DNA of 64,000 nucleotides from Papaver somniferum (taxonomy: Eukaryota > Streptophyta > Magnoliopsida > Ranunculales > Papaveraceae): contig NC_039359.1 in the NCBI RefSeq assembly GCF_003573695.1, positions 139,029,939 through 139,093,938 of the forward strand, given 5' to 3'. The notes beneath the pieces are model-generated. The model had not been told where the DNA came from and did not search any database. It saw only the letters and a program-made list of their open reading frames with translations. Position 1 is the stretch's first letter. Each line of letters starts with the position of its first letter. The translations under genes and the position numbers were made by a program. This document shows positions 47,855-58,561 of this stretch, one piece after another.

Positions 47855-48059
47855 TATTGGGTATATTCTTGTATATTTTGTATATATTTACTTACTTGTA
47901 TTGAGAAGATATTCACCTCTTTTAGAATATCTTCAGACTATGGTTGTAACCCTACTCCTTTATATAGGAGTCTTTGTTATCAATGAAAAGACACGGAATT
48001 ATCCTTCTTGTCTTGTTGCTTAGGTTATCTCGTCTTGTCTTAGGTTATTGAAACCTTCA
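47855..48059 (+). mobile_element. Copia element 1, right LTR
   Basis: 205 bp identical by eye to the left LTR. It is preceded by the polypurine tract TTGAGGGGGGG and followed by the target duplication ATTAC (48,060-48,064), which matches 43,239-43,243. Confidence 0.95.
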
Positions 48060-48273
48060 ATTACATGACATGGAATCACCACCCATAACTTGGTCACGCA
48101 AATTGATCACCCCACATTCATTACCATAGGTTCCATGGTTGGTGTTTCCATTCGCACTAACAGCTAAAATTTTATTGTTTCTCTTTTGTAACCAGTAGAA
48201 AACACCACTGCGGGTAATAATATATATAGTCATGAAAGGAGGAATTCCAAGTCACATGTGGAGGACGTGAAAC
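48060..48273 (-). pseudogene. F-box pseudogene, part 2
   Basis: Continues exactly where part 1 stops at the ATTAC target site: 'TTACATGACATGGAATCACC' matches the F-box gene at 33,731-33,750. It runs on to the 'CACATGTGGAGGACGTGAAAC' equivalent, where a hAT-type MITE interrupts it at 48,274. Confidence 0.88.
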
Positions 48274-48740
48274 CAGGGTCGTCTTAAGGCCAAGGCAGTC
48301 CCAATTTTTTTCTTTCTTTTTTTACTATAGTCAGTTTTAACATTTATAAGTGTTACTGAAGAGTTTTATGACACTTATTTTTGTTAGAGGTAGTTGTTAT
48401 AGTTTTAGTTGACAAATCTTTTGAAACATATACAAAGTTGACACTAAGTCTTTTGAAACAGATACAAACGTCACTGAATTTTCAATTTTTGAAATTAATA
48501 ACTCGTCTTGTTGTTACTTTATACCAAATTACAAACTTGGAACCCAAAATCTAACCAACATATGCTGAAAATTCTTTTTGCGTCCGATGCGTGGCCCAAT
48601 CCAACTTATGATGTTATTAAATATATAAATTTAGCTTCTTGTGATCTAAATATCTGGCTCTCCCCTGATTTTTTAACTCATAAAATAGACCAAATTATAT
48701 TATTTGGCCCAGAGCACCCTTAACATGTAAGACGGTCCTG
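48274..48740. mobile_element. hAT-type MITE, 467 bp
   Basis: The terminal inverted repeats CAGGGTCGTCTTA and TAAGACGGTCCTG (inverse CAGGACCGTCTTA), with a perfect 8-bp target duplication CGTGAAAC (48,266-48,273 and 48,741-48,748), are hAT hallmarks. No coding sequence for a transposase. Confidence 0.9.
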
Positions 48741-48748
48741 CGTGAAAC

Positions 48749-48785
48749 AACATCTTAGGAATTATGCTGAGATATAAATTGTGAT
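48749..48785 (-). pseudogene. F-box pseudogene, part 3
   Basis: 'ATGCTGAGATATAAATTGTG' matches the F-box gene at 34,314-34,333. About 365 bp between the 33,950 and 34,314 equivalents are missing, so an internal deletion preceded or accompanied the other damage. Confidence 0.75.
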
Positions 48786-49407
48786 TGTGTTGTAGTTGCG
48801 GGAAATCTCACAACTACACCCAATGAGATAATAAGAACACTAAGTCTAAGTCATGAAGACAAACTCAAACATCAATGATATTATACACCACTTGACACTA
48901 ATATAATCTTCACACAAACTCTATATTTAGGATACGATGTTCTTACAAATATCACAAAGGTATAAATAACAACAATGGAGATAATGAACAAAGGCTCAAC
49001 TCTAATAGTTTCTTTTCTTTTCTCTTGAAGTGGTTCTTTCTTCTATTACTTGACTGAAATCTCTTCTCTCTCTCTCTTCTCCCAACATGTCCTCTCTCTT
49101 GACCGTGTGGATATATACATAAGCAGATATATCAGTAGAAGACAACCATGTTCACGTGCAAATGTCTGAAGAAGGATTTGGTATCAGTTTGTCTTACGCG
49201 CCTGGCTTTTGAGAGATGTCCTTGTCTTGTCGCATCGATGCTTCGTGATTCTCCTGATTGAGGTCGCATTTCCCTTGTCGTGTGATTGTCCTTCGTGCCT
49301 TCTTCCTTATTATCGCATGATTACTCTTCGCCTAATTTCTTCCTTTTTCGACTGTCTTAGCTGAAGCGAGGTTACGGGTTTGCTCTGTCCGATATTTCGC
49401 CCCTACA
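48786..49407. other. LTR-like remnant, unconfirmed
   Basis: Starts where F-box homology stops (TGTTGTAGTTGCGG) and could end at CGCCCCTACA. It has an inverted TGTAGTTG/CAACTACA pair near the start. I found no target duplication and no partner copy. No coding sequence. Confidence 0.3.
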
Positions 49408-49426
49408 TGTGTATCAGACATGTTGG

Positions 49427-49959
49427 CCCACTAGAGCTGGTGGTTGTTTGCGGCCCTTTCCTAGTCCTAATAGAACCGTCCATCCCCAGGGACTTTTGCG
49501 GCCCTTGCCTGGTCCTAGTAGAACCAGCCAACTCCAGGGGATCGGAGTCGGTGATAGTCCAATTATCTGTATAAATATTTTGCTTCGCCGAACTTTTTCT
49601 TACTCCAGCAACCGCCATAAAATAAAAACTCTTCAAAACGCTCACAGATTTCAATCTTCTCTTTCTCTGCAAAACCCTAACCGTGAACCTAAAACTAATC
49701 ATCTCAAGATGTCTAGTCCTCTAGCTAAGAAACCTAAAACGGAGTCAGAGGAGGTAGTGAAAGATATGGATGAAAAGATTGCTCTGCTGAAAAACAAATG
49801 ACACGAATTCAAGCCGAGATCAGCTGCGTTTTGGGAAGATGGACAATCGATTCCGTTTGTGTTTCTTGCAAGAGCTTTTGATTTGATATCTCAAGAAACA
49901 TCAAGAATTGTGATTACAGATATTCTCTGTAATGTTTTCAGAACTGTAATCCGTACTAC
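49427..49959 (+). pseudogene. LIG1: LIG1 retrocopy, 5' part
   Basis: The leader includes the pyrimidine-rich 'TTTCAATCTTCTCTTTCTCT'. The ATG at 49,709 begins MSSPLAKKPKTESEEVVKDM. An in-frame TGA follows at about 49,799, then the reading continues as SAAFWEDGQSIPFVFLARAF and IVITDILCNVFRTVIRTTP, the conserved N-terminal DNA-binding domain entry of DNA ligase 1. It stops at ACCTG (49,960-49,964), where a Copia element is inserted, and resumes at 52,585. 49,427-49,560 holds two tandem copies of the NPF-like fragment. Confidence 0.88.
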
Positions 49960-49964
49960 ACCTG

Positions 49965-50498
49965 TGTTGGGATTTTCACCACAACGCTTTGATCTTTGGG
50001 ATTAAACGAAGAAGAAAACAAACTACCAAGAGAACAACGATAACGATAAACAATCACACAAGACAAGGATTTACGTGGAAAACCCCAAACTGGGTAAAAA
50101 CCACGGACAAGAACACGATTTATTCAATTAACCGTAAAGGTGATTACAAAGAGAACTCTTACCTTCTCAAACATCTCTCACCCTTTACCGAAACAAGAAG
50201 CTCACAAAGAGACCGAAAACCCTAGCTTTCACCCTTTAGAAGAACTCTTATGAGAATGATAACAAGCACTATCAAGGACCCTTATTTATAGTAGTTAGCT
50301 CCCTAGGTTTAATTCAGGGTTTTCTTAACCTCCGAGTGACCGACTCCAATTGAGATCCTACAAACTAGGACTCAATGACCGACTGTGGTTGTGATAAACA
50401 CAAAACACCGATCAAGATTTTCTCACACGGTTTTGGAGTTCCACAAGTTTTGGACTATCACACAAAACCGTGTCCTAGAATTCAGCTAGCGTCCAACA
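49965..50498 (-). mobile_element. Copia element 2, left LTR
   Basis: 534 bp starting TGTTGGGATTTTCACC and ending GCGTCCAACA. It is the 3' LTR of a minus-strand element. The minus strand next to it reads GAGGTGGAGAAT, a polypurine tract. It is a few percent diverged from 52,049-52,584. Confidence 0.93.
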
Positions 50499-50697
50499 AT
50501 TCTCCACCTCAGATCATGCGTAAGACGATCAATACAATAAATCTCTTTCGTCTTCCAACGTTGATTGCGCCATAGGCTGCCTACGTATCCTCTGTAAGGA
50601 ATCAAACCGACCGTAGTTCACTCAAATTCTTCTTGCTTCTTCAAACAACTGACCTCCACCGTGTTCTTGTCTACCTGCCCTTACGGGCCATTAATCA

Positions 50698-51914
50698 TCA
50701 ATGTTGATGACCAACAAAGTCCAAGTTATCCTTGGACTTGCCAATCTTTGGAACCCACTTCTTGACCATACGAGCCTTTCGAACTCCACCTAATGCCAAA
50801 TTTCCATGAGACTTAACATTCCCAAAAGTTGACTCAGATCCATCCTTAGCTCCACCTAACCCTGACTGCTTCAGAGTATACAAGCCGCTGCTACTACTTC
50901 CTTTCATGATCATAGTAGACCCTTGATAAACCTTAATTACTCCACCATGACAGGAATAACCAAAACCCGCAGAATCTAATTGGGAAAGACTTATTAGATT
51001 CCACCTTAACTCCGGCACGTGTTTTACTCCCCTGATTGTTCGAAATTTACCATCAAATATCCTAATGTGAATATCACCGACTCCCTTAACCGATAGTTCC
51101 GAGCCATCGTCAGTAAACACTTTTTTTCTATTACACCCCACATACCTATCGAAATATGACCAGTGTGCACACATATGTGTAGTGGTACCGCTATCCAAAA
51201 TCGAACCTTCCTCTTGATTAAAGCAACAACCAAAAGAGAGAAATCACTTTCATAACTAGCATCGTTGACATGGTTAGCTTGACCTTCTGGACCTTTTACC
51301 GGACCAGTCCCATTGCCTTTCCAATTGCAATCACGCCTAATATGGCCTGGTTTGCGACACTTCCACCAAACACTCTTACCGTGTTTCTCCTTCTCGCCAG
51401 CATATAAAACATCCTCTTCCAACGAATTACCCTTACTACTCCTCATCTCCTTTTCTTCAGACAAGAGACCACTTGTAACTTCGGAAAGACTCAAAGCATC
51501 TTTCCCATGCTTTAAGTATGTTACCATATGTTTATAAGATGGTGGAAGTGACAATATGAGACGAAGTGCCTTATCCTCATCATTAACAATTACTTCTAAT
51601 GCTTCCAATTCAGAAACAATTGAATTCAAAACACTGAGATGATTAGCAATAGACGTACCTTCAACCATCTTCAATGTATGAAATTTCTCTTTCAAGTACA
51701 ATCTGTTCGAACGAGTATTTGTCATATACAACTCTTCAAGTTTACTCCACAAATCCTTTGTTGTAGTAATCTTTGAGACATTATCCAAAACATTCTTTGT
51801 TAATAATAGTCGTATTTGACTTGCAGCTATTAAACCAACATCTTCCCAGTCTTCAGGTTTGACACCGCTTTCAGCTTGTCCTTTCGGCGCCTTGACTAAT
51901 CCCGATTGTATCAA
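50698..51914 (-). pseudogene. Copia element 2 gag and protease only
   Basis: The gag frame (51,914 to about 51,200) has TTTKDLWSKLEELY, LYLKEKFHTLKM, SLPPSYKHMVTYL, then a knuckle in the form CRKPGHIRRDC with a Trp where the first Cys-x-x-Cys would start. A frame change near 51,190 leads to the protease frame (51,198-50,698): MDSGTTTHMCAHWSYF, VGDIHIRI and ELRWNLISLSQLDSAGFGY, then LYTLKQSGLG. There is nothing of integrase, RT or RNase H before the left LTR, so the element is internally deleted and would depend on a full-length relative. Confidence 0.9.
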
Positions 51915-52029
51915 AACATCTTTAACTTGGATTTGTCACAAACCGAAGTTAATAGAACCATCGAACTTCTCTACCTCGAACCGCGTCAAACCCACAGAAA
52001 CCTTTGTTGTCATCTTGCTTTTCCCTAAA

Positions 52030-52046
52030 CCTAGCTCTTGATGCCA
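52030..52046 (-). other. Primer binding site of Copia element 2
   Basis: Minus strand TGGCATCAAGAGCTAGG just after the LTR: methionine-initiator-tRNA type with the extra A seen in Tnt1-like elements. Confidence 0.7.
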
Positions 52047-52048
52047 CT

Positions 52049-52584
52049 TGTTGGGATTTTCACCACAATGCTTTGATCTTTGAGATTAAACGAAGAAGAA
52101 AACAAACTACCAAGAGAACAACGATAACGATAAACAATCACACAAGACAAGGATTTACGTGCAAAACCCCAAACTGTGTAAAGACCACGGATAAGAACAC
52201 GATTTATTCAATTAACTGTAAAGGTGATTACAAAGAGAACTCTTACCTTCTCAAACAGCTCTCACCCTTTACCGAAACCAAGAAGCTCACAAAGAGACCG
52301 AAAACCCTAGCTTTCACCCTTTAGAAGAACTATTATGAGAATGATAACAAGCACTACCAAGGACCCTTATTTATAGTAGCTAGCTCCCAAGGTTTAATTC
52401 ACGGTTTGCTTAACCTCGGAGTCACCGACTCCAACTGAGATCCTACAAACTAGGACTCAATGACCGACTGTGTTTGTGATAAACACAAAACCACCGACCA
52501 AGATTTTCTCACACGGTTTCGGAGTTCCACAAGTTTTGGACTCTCACACAAAACCGTGTCCTAGAATTCAGCTAGCATCCAACA
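52049..52584 (-). mobile_element. Copia element 2, right LTR (5' LTR)
   Basis: 536 bp TGTTGGG...ATCCAACA, followed by the target duplication ACCTG (52,585-52,589) that matches 49,960-49,964. Confidence 0.93.
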
Positions 52585-54328
52585 ACCTGGTTTCTTTCGT
52601 TTATCTTTCTGCATGTAAAATTTATCCTCCACATTTGAGCTTGGAATCGGAGACTATACTATTATCAATTGCCTCAGTGAAATTTATGGAGAGAGTGGAT
52701 TTGCAATTGAAAAAGAACTGAAGAAGCTTGGAGACCTGGGTTTGATAGCAAAAGAAATCCGTTCATGTCAATCTACCCTGTCTAACTTTAAGCCTGCTCC
52801 ATTAACTGCTGCCAAGGTTTTGGATGCATTTCGTGTCATTGCAAAGAATTCAGGGAAGGGTAGTCTGCAGAGAAAAAGGGACGTTATTAGATCACTTCTT
52901 GTTGCAGCTAGTGATTGCGAACCACTATATATAATCCGTCTTCTGCAGACAAACTTGAGGATTGATTTTGCAGACAGACTGTCTTAGTAGCTTTGGCTCA
53001 AGCTGCTGCATATTCTGAAAAACCGTCGACTGACAACCTTTGGGAATTGACATCATTCACTGAAGAATCTGTAAGAATTTTGAAGCAAGTTTATTCTGTG
53101 CACCCTAATTTCGACACCATTGTCTCTTCTGACTGATGGTGTGTTTATGCTGCCGGCTACATGTACTTTCGTTCCAGGCGTTCCAATTGGTCTTATGTTA
53201 GCCAAACCCATAAAAGGAGTGCCTGAGATTCTTGAAAAATTCGAGAATAGGGAAATCACATGTGAGTACAAGTATGATGGGGAGCGTGCTCAGATACACT
53301 ACCTAGAAGATGATTCGGTTGAGATATTCAGCCGAAATGCCGAAAGAAATACTGGAAAGTTTCCCGATGTCGTTGAATCAGTGCAAAGGTTCAAGAATCC
53401 TTCAGTAAGTTCCTTTGTTTTGGATTGTGAAATTGTGGCCTTTGACCGCAAAAACAGTAGAATTCTGCCTTTCCAGCAACTGAGCAGCCGGGCACGTAAA
53501 AATGTTTCCATAGATGACATAACAGTTCCAGTTTGCATCTTTGCTTTTGATATTTTGTATCTGAATGGTGAACAACTTCTGCAAAAGCAATTAGATGTAC
53601 GGAGAGAGCATCTTTACAACTCATTTGTAGAAGTACCAGGAGAGTTTAAGTTTGCGACATCATTAACATCAAACGACCCCAAAGCAATACGGCGTTTTCT
53701 TGACACTGCGATTGTTGGCAGTTGTGAAGGACTGGTTGTCAAAACATTAAGTACAGAAGCGACTTATGAGCCTGCGAAGAAGTCAAACAACTGGTTGAAA
53801 CTGAAGAAGGATTATATGGAAAGCACTGGAGACTCCTTTGATTTAGTACCTATAGGGGCATAGCATGGCAAAGGAAAACGTGCTGGTGGATACGGGGGCT
53901 TCCTTCTTGCTTGTTACGATGATGAGAAAGAGGAATTCCAATGCATATGCAACACAGGCACCGGATTTTCCGAAGAAGTTCTTGAAGAGCTTTCTTCCAG
54001 TCTTCGAAGTCAAGTGATTCCTAGACCGAAGTCATACTACCGCTTTACAGATGCAACTAAGCCAGATGTATGGTTTCAACCAACTGAGGTGTGGGAGGTT
54101 AAAGGTGCGGATTTGAGCATAAGTCCTGTTTATCTTGCTGCAGCTGGTGCTGTGGATGCAACCAAGGGGATTTCACTTCGGTTTCCACGTTTTCTTCGTG
54201 TACGAGAAGACAAGAAACCAGAGGAAGCCACAACGGCGGATGAGGTTGCTGGCATGTATCGTGCTCAAAATACCAACCATGGGAATAGAAAAGATGAAGA
54301 GGTTGGTAACGGAATCACTGAAGCATAA
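52585..54328 (+). pseudogene. LIG1: LIG1 retrocopy, main part
   Basis: DNA ligase 1 seals nicks in nuclear DNA. This 1.7 kb segment has no introns, although plant LIG1 genes have many, so it is a processed copy. The N-terminal part has KELKKLGDLGL and SDCEPLYIIRLLQ. A 2-bp loss near 52,975 and a frame change near 53,110 follow. The adenylation core is intact over 53,120-53,863: YKYDGERAQIHYLE (the catalytic lysine motif), FVLDCEIVAFD, CEGLVVKTLS and WLKLKKDYME. A TAG at about 53,862 then breaks the frame. The C-terminal frame (54,014-54,328) carries the OB-fold with [19 protein letters not shown] and ends at TAA 54,328. It cannot make a full ligase. Confidence 0.92.
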
Positions 54329-54468
54329 AGCAATCCCGTAATCTTGCATTAATGAACAAAGTACTATACATCCTCATTCCTCTATTGATATTTTTAGTTT
54401 TATTATTATTGCATTTACAGTTCAATCGTGTACATATTTTTTCAAACAAGTCTCCCCCCTTTAGCTCA

Positions 54469-55892
54469 CTAAGTAGGTCGGAACTGATATTCTTGAATAT
54501 TCATGAGATTTCTAGAGAAACTAGTAGTTGATGAAGAAGCTGTAAGCGCGTCTATATTGAACTCCTTGGCGTAGTGCTGAACTAATGGTTTCAATGTGGT
54601 TGTTGTGCCTGTTCCTTCCACTCTAATGGGTGTAGGTCTGATGGCGTATAGACGGATTCTTGTTGGGGTTGACCATGAGTCAGCTGCACATTGGTTTGTT
54701 AGGTTAACCGCTTGGTTGTTCGCTTGATAATCACCACCATTCACAACACTGCTCATGTTAGTCCAGTACTTGAAACTAATTGGCAAGGTGAAACAAAATA
54801 TTAGGAGAAGCGCCGAGAGTAAGAGCCCATTCTGCAGATATTTTACCTCTTTACGATCTATGTCCAGTTCTGCCACTATGGAAAACAAAAGAAACAGTAG
54901 CGCATGACCCATGAGAAAGGCAGAAATCTGGAAAAAGGTAACCCAATCGTCATTGTTAAGAGCTGCACTCAAGAAACTTCCCAAAGTGAACCCTATGATC
55001 TGACATTTTGCAAGGGAAATCATTTTACGAATCACGTTGTCTCTCTTCATGTCATCCTCGTTAGTGATTTGGGCTTTGGCCAGTTGGTTCTCTAAACAAT
55101 CTTCAATACAAGAGGAGCTAAAACCAGCCTTGCCCAGTCCTAGTAGAACCAGTCCCAGGTACAAGTTGTGATAGTCAAACATCTTCCGGACATTTGAAAG
55201 TATATCACCAAAGCTAAGTGTAAAACCCCGTGAGGTTTGCTGGTAGTCGGAAAATATCTTTCGAACACATTTTGAGGTTTCGTGTTAATCAAACAGCATA
55301 TTTCGCACCTCCCATGAGGTATGATGGTAATTGGACAAAATCTGTCGAGCTCGTGAGAATATGTAGGTGCTGAGCTCGGAATCCCATGATATGGTTGCCT
55401 GGAGGAGAAGGATTACACCCTGGAGGAGAAAGATCCATTAATACTATCCATTAAGAAAACAAATGATGCAAGAATCTAGAGAAGTGAATAATTACCGCTG
55501 TATAGGAAGAACAAGATATAATCGCCGCGGTGCTACAGCCAATTCGGTTTTTGATAGAAGTAGCCACGATTGAGACGATATTACTCCTCCTTTCCAAGAT
55601 GATAACCCAACTTGCAACTGTAACTATCATCTTTTCGTTCCAAATTTCTCCCAAGTAGTATGTCAACAGCATATTCAGCTCTGCTGTCTCAACCACTGAC
55701 TTAATTATTAGAACAGCTGTAGAATCCAAAACCAGAATTAAAAAAAATGAAATTGTTCCAAACATAATTACGAATTAATGAACTCGAAAACATCTGTTAA
55801 AGCTGTTTACCTTCAATAAATAAGCATTGTCTTGGTACTGTGAAGTAAAACCTTGCCCATCGTCCCAAAGAAGATCTTTTCCTACCATGCAT
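54469..55892 (-). CDS. NPF (NRT1/PTR)-like membrane transporter, half-length, spliced
   Basis: Proton-coupled nitrate/peptide transporters of the NPF family carry small molecules across membranes. Start at 55,892 (MHGRKRSSLGRWARFYFT). Exon 1 (55,811-55,892) ends GAAG|GTAAAC. Exon 2 (55,496-55,716) begins after TTCTACAG and ends CAGCG|GTAATT: SVVETAELNMLLTYYLGEIW, VIILERRSNIVS. Exon 3 begins near 55,419 (GVILLLQATISW). The last frame, from about 55,220 to 54,469, has NLYLGLVLLGLGKAGFSSS, IEDCLENQLAKAQ and hydrophobic segments ISAFLMGHALLFLLFSIV and LLLSALLLIFCFTL, then a polar tail ending YQFRPT. Joins after exon 3 are not certain. It covers only about half of a usual NPF. The family call is from memory of motif layout. 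Confidence 0.5.
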
Positions 55893-55947
55893 ATCTATTA
55901 TTTTCTTTTCGAGTTTGAAACCTGACTAATGCACCTCAAAAACAAGT

Positions 55948-55959
55948 CTATATATATAG
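55948..55959 (-). promoter_or_regulatory. TATA-like box of the NPF-like gene
   Basis: CTATATATATAG lies about 56 bp upstream of the proposed start codon and is followed by a GA/CT-rich stretch. It is the only strong TATA-like element near the start. A transcription start cannot be placed from sequence alone. Confidence 0.4.
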
Positions 55960-56655
55960 AGAGAGAGAAGACTCTTAAATGGAAAGACGCCAAGACCAAG
56001 TGGACTTGGAAGTGAGACTTATTCTACAAATATTAATTAAGCTATGGGTTTGTAGCTTTCCTGCTTCATCCTTGTGCACTATTAAACTTAATGCAAGTGT
56101 GTACACATACTTGACTCTCACCAACATGCTGTTTCGTTTACCATTTCTTTGACTGCAGTAATGCACAATTGGCTTCTGTAATGTATCAGTTTTTAGAATC
56201 TTAACTACCAATTACTTAAAATAAGTTAATTAGCTACCGTTTAAATTGAATATCGTTTGAATAAGTTAAATTGAAATGTATATTTGATTACAAGCCTCTT
56301 GTCACCTAACAGAATTACGCGCTTAGTATCACCACTCGGACATCATTTTCAGGTTCTTCTCTTGGTCAATTGCAAACGTACGTAATATGCTTATTTTTCC
56401 TACATTTCTAAGATCAATGGCCATAAACTGTACAAATGAGCAGTTAGGAGTGACTTGCATTTAATTTTTAATTTAAAAAGAATTTCAATAAGTTAAAGTT
56501 CAAATGTATTTGATTACAAGACCTTGTCTTTTATCGGTATCACGCGCTTAGTTGTTTTGCCTAGTTCTATTGACCAGTATCACCACTCGGCAGAGCCGGT
56601 CCAGAGTGTGCAACGCACAAGGCCCGACTCAGTGACAAGCCACGTTCTTACTTAT
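55960..56655. other. Intergenic region with a weak direct repeat
   Basis: 56,262-56,342 and 56,485-56,592 share 'AATAAGTTAAA', 'TTTGATTACAAG', 'CGCGCTTAGT' and 'TATCACCACTCGG' in order, about 225 bp apart. At 56,592-56,640 'CAGAGCCGGTCC' resembles a hAT-type terminus, but I found no partner end. Nothing coding. Confidence 0.5.
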
Positions 56656-56659
56656 TATT

Positions 56660-58553
56660 GAATGATTTTTTAGGGATCATGATTTTTTTTGAGGGATCAT
56701 GATTTTATTAGGCCACCTTCCCTATAATGATAAGGAGTGTCCTAAAACGTTAAAATGACTAACCTATTCTTAACCTAAATTAATTTAAAACAAACCTAAT
56801 AACCACCTATATATATAACCACCACCTCCTCCCGCCACCACCGCCTACCACCGCCGATTACCACCATCACCACCTCCGATTATCACCACCACCAACCACC
56901 GATTACCACCACCACCACCTCCGATTATCACCACCACCAACCACCGATTACCACCACCACCTCCTCCCACCACCACCACCACCGCCTATTTAAGAAATGT
57001 AGCAACATCAATGCAATCACAATTAAGTTCTGTTACATGATAATTTTATCGAGTATAAAAGACGCCAGCCGCAGCCTGATTCTGCCATGGGACCACTCCG
57101 GAGGTATTTTCCAACAAACCCTTCACTTTAATTTGATTTTGATTGCTTCAATCGAATAGAAATCATCAAAATAGGGTTTTAGTAGGAGTTACAGAGTCAT
57201 GTTCGGTTAGGCCGATTTTCCAAAAATCCCTAGTTTACTAACCGAACTTCTTGAAAATGAAGAACACGAAGAACAGTTCGGTCCTATTGGATTTAAAACT
57301 AAGTCACCGAACTCTCTGTTCGTTGTTTCGCAAAAAAAATTTAAAACTACAAAGTAACCAAACTCCACCCTTAGAACCGAAAAAGAACAAATCCAGTCTA
57401 ACCGAACTGTGTTGTTGTGGCCACTATCTTGAGTTCCAAAACAACCGAACTTAGCCAATAGAGTTCGGTTTTTTCGCAAAAAAAATTTAAAACTACAAAG
57501 TAACCGAACTTAGCCAATAGAGTTCGGTTGATTCGTAAAAAATACTTTTAACCGAACTCCTTGTATTAGAACAACAGAAGTCCATAATTTCTATTCCTTC
57601 GCAAAATAAGGATATCACCGAACTTTTGTTTACGAAATTAATGAGAAGTCCACAAGTTCGGTTCGTTCGCAAAAATGCTAAGTTTTCTTTGTAACCGAAC
57701 TCTACCTTTGAAACTTCGTAACCGAACTCTACCTAATTCGCCAAGAAATAAATTTCGTAGTAACCGAACGTTTGCCTAATTGCATATATGCATATATAAG
57801 CCCAGTTCGGTTGATTCGCAAAATATGTTGAAGTTTGCGAACCAACCGAACTTCTAACACTAGGTTACTTTTAACCTGCAGTTCGGTTGGGAACTTGGTT
57901 GCGTTGAAGTTTGCGAACTAACCGAACACACAAGATGTACCCAAATAAATTGTTAAGTTCAAAGTTCGGTTACCTACCATTTTATCCTAGGTAACCGAAC
58001 ATTACACTGTACGACCAAAACCTCCATTAACGAGCGAGTTCGGTAACCTGCGTGTTTGGAAAACGTAACCTAACTACACTTTCAGGTGTGTTCGGTTACA
58101 TGTTCTTGACATATGGTAACCGAACTGACCCAAATCTACATAAAAATTTTCATTTTTTTTGAAAGTTTGGAGCAATTTAACCAACATTATCTAAGTTTGA
58201 AGCACACCTGGGTACCCAAATACCCTTCCTCCGGTTGTGGTTGTTAAAATCCATTGTTTTTCATGTTTTCCTTCTTCATCTTCTCTAACTTTATTCTCTC
58301 AATAATTCTACTTCTTTAAAAAAAAACCATCTGATTTTTTAATCTCACTAATTATCTTTAACTTAATCATCTCACTAATCATTACACTAACTATTATTAA
58401 CACTAACTAATCATCACCCAAAATTAATCAGGAGGGTAATTTAGGTATTAATATAAATATCCAGATAAGAGGTGACCTAGATTTACTTATAATGTCTTTA
58501 TCCAAAATAAAATCATGGTCCCAAAAAAAAACATGGTCCCCAAAAAATCGTTC
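56660..58553. mobile_element. Non-autonomous TIR element with TTCGGTT array, copy 2
   Basis: 1,894 bp. Left end GAATGATTTTTTAGGGATCA and right end TGGTCCCCAAAAAATCGTTC are inverted repeats. A perfect 8-bp target duplication TTATTATT flanks it (56,652-56,659 and 58,554-58,561). It contains a CCA-rich microsatellite, then roughly 25 AACCGAA or TTCGGTT motifs in both directions between 57,200 and 58,140, many followed at a fixed distance by TTCGCAAA. Terminal and subterminal sequence matches copy 1 in inverted orientation. No transposase is encoded. Confidence 0.9.
56816..56990. repeat. CCA/CCACCGATTA-rich microsatellite
   Basis: Imperfect CCA repeats with CGATTA spacers, reverse complement of the GGT-rich tract in copy 1. 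Confidence 0.9.
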
Positions 58554-58561
58554 TTATTATT

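Noticed and set aside
48786..49407. Solo LTR call
   Set aside because: No target duplication could be found for any TG...CA boundary tried; kept only as a low-confidence remnant.
56592..56659. Possible second hAT MITE end (CAGAGCCGGTCC)
   Set aside because: No matching inverted end or target duplication found.
57200..58140. TTCGGTT/AACCGAA array as a CRISPR
   Set aside because: The motif is short, occurs in both orientations at irregular spacing, and sits in a TIR element of a plant genome.
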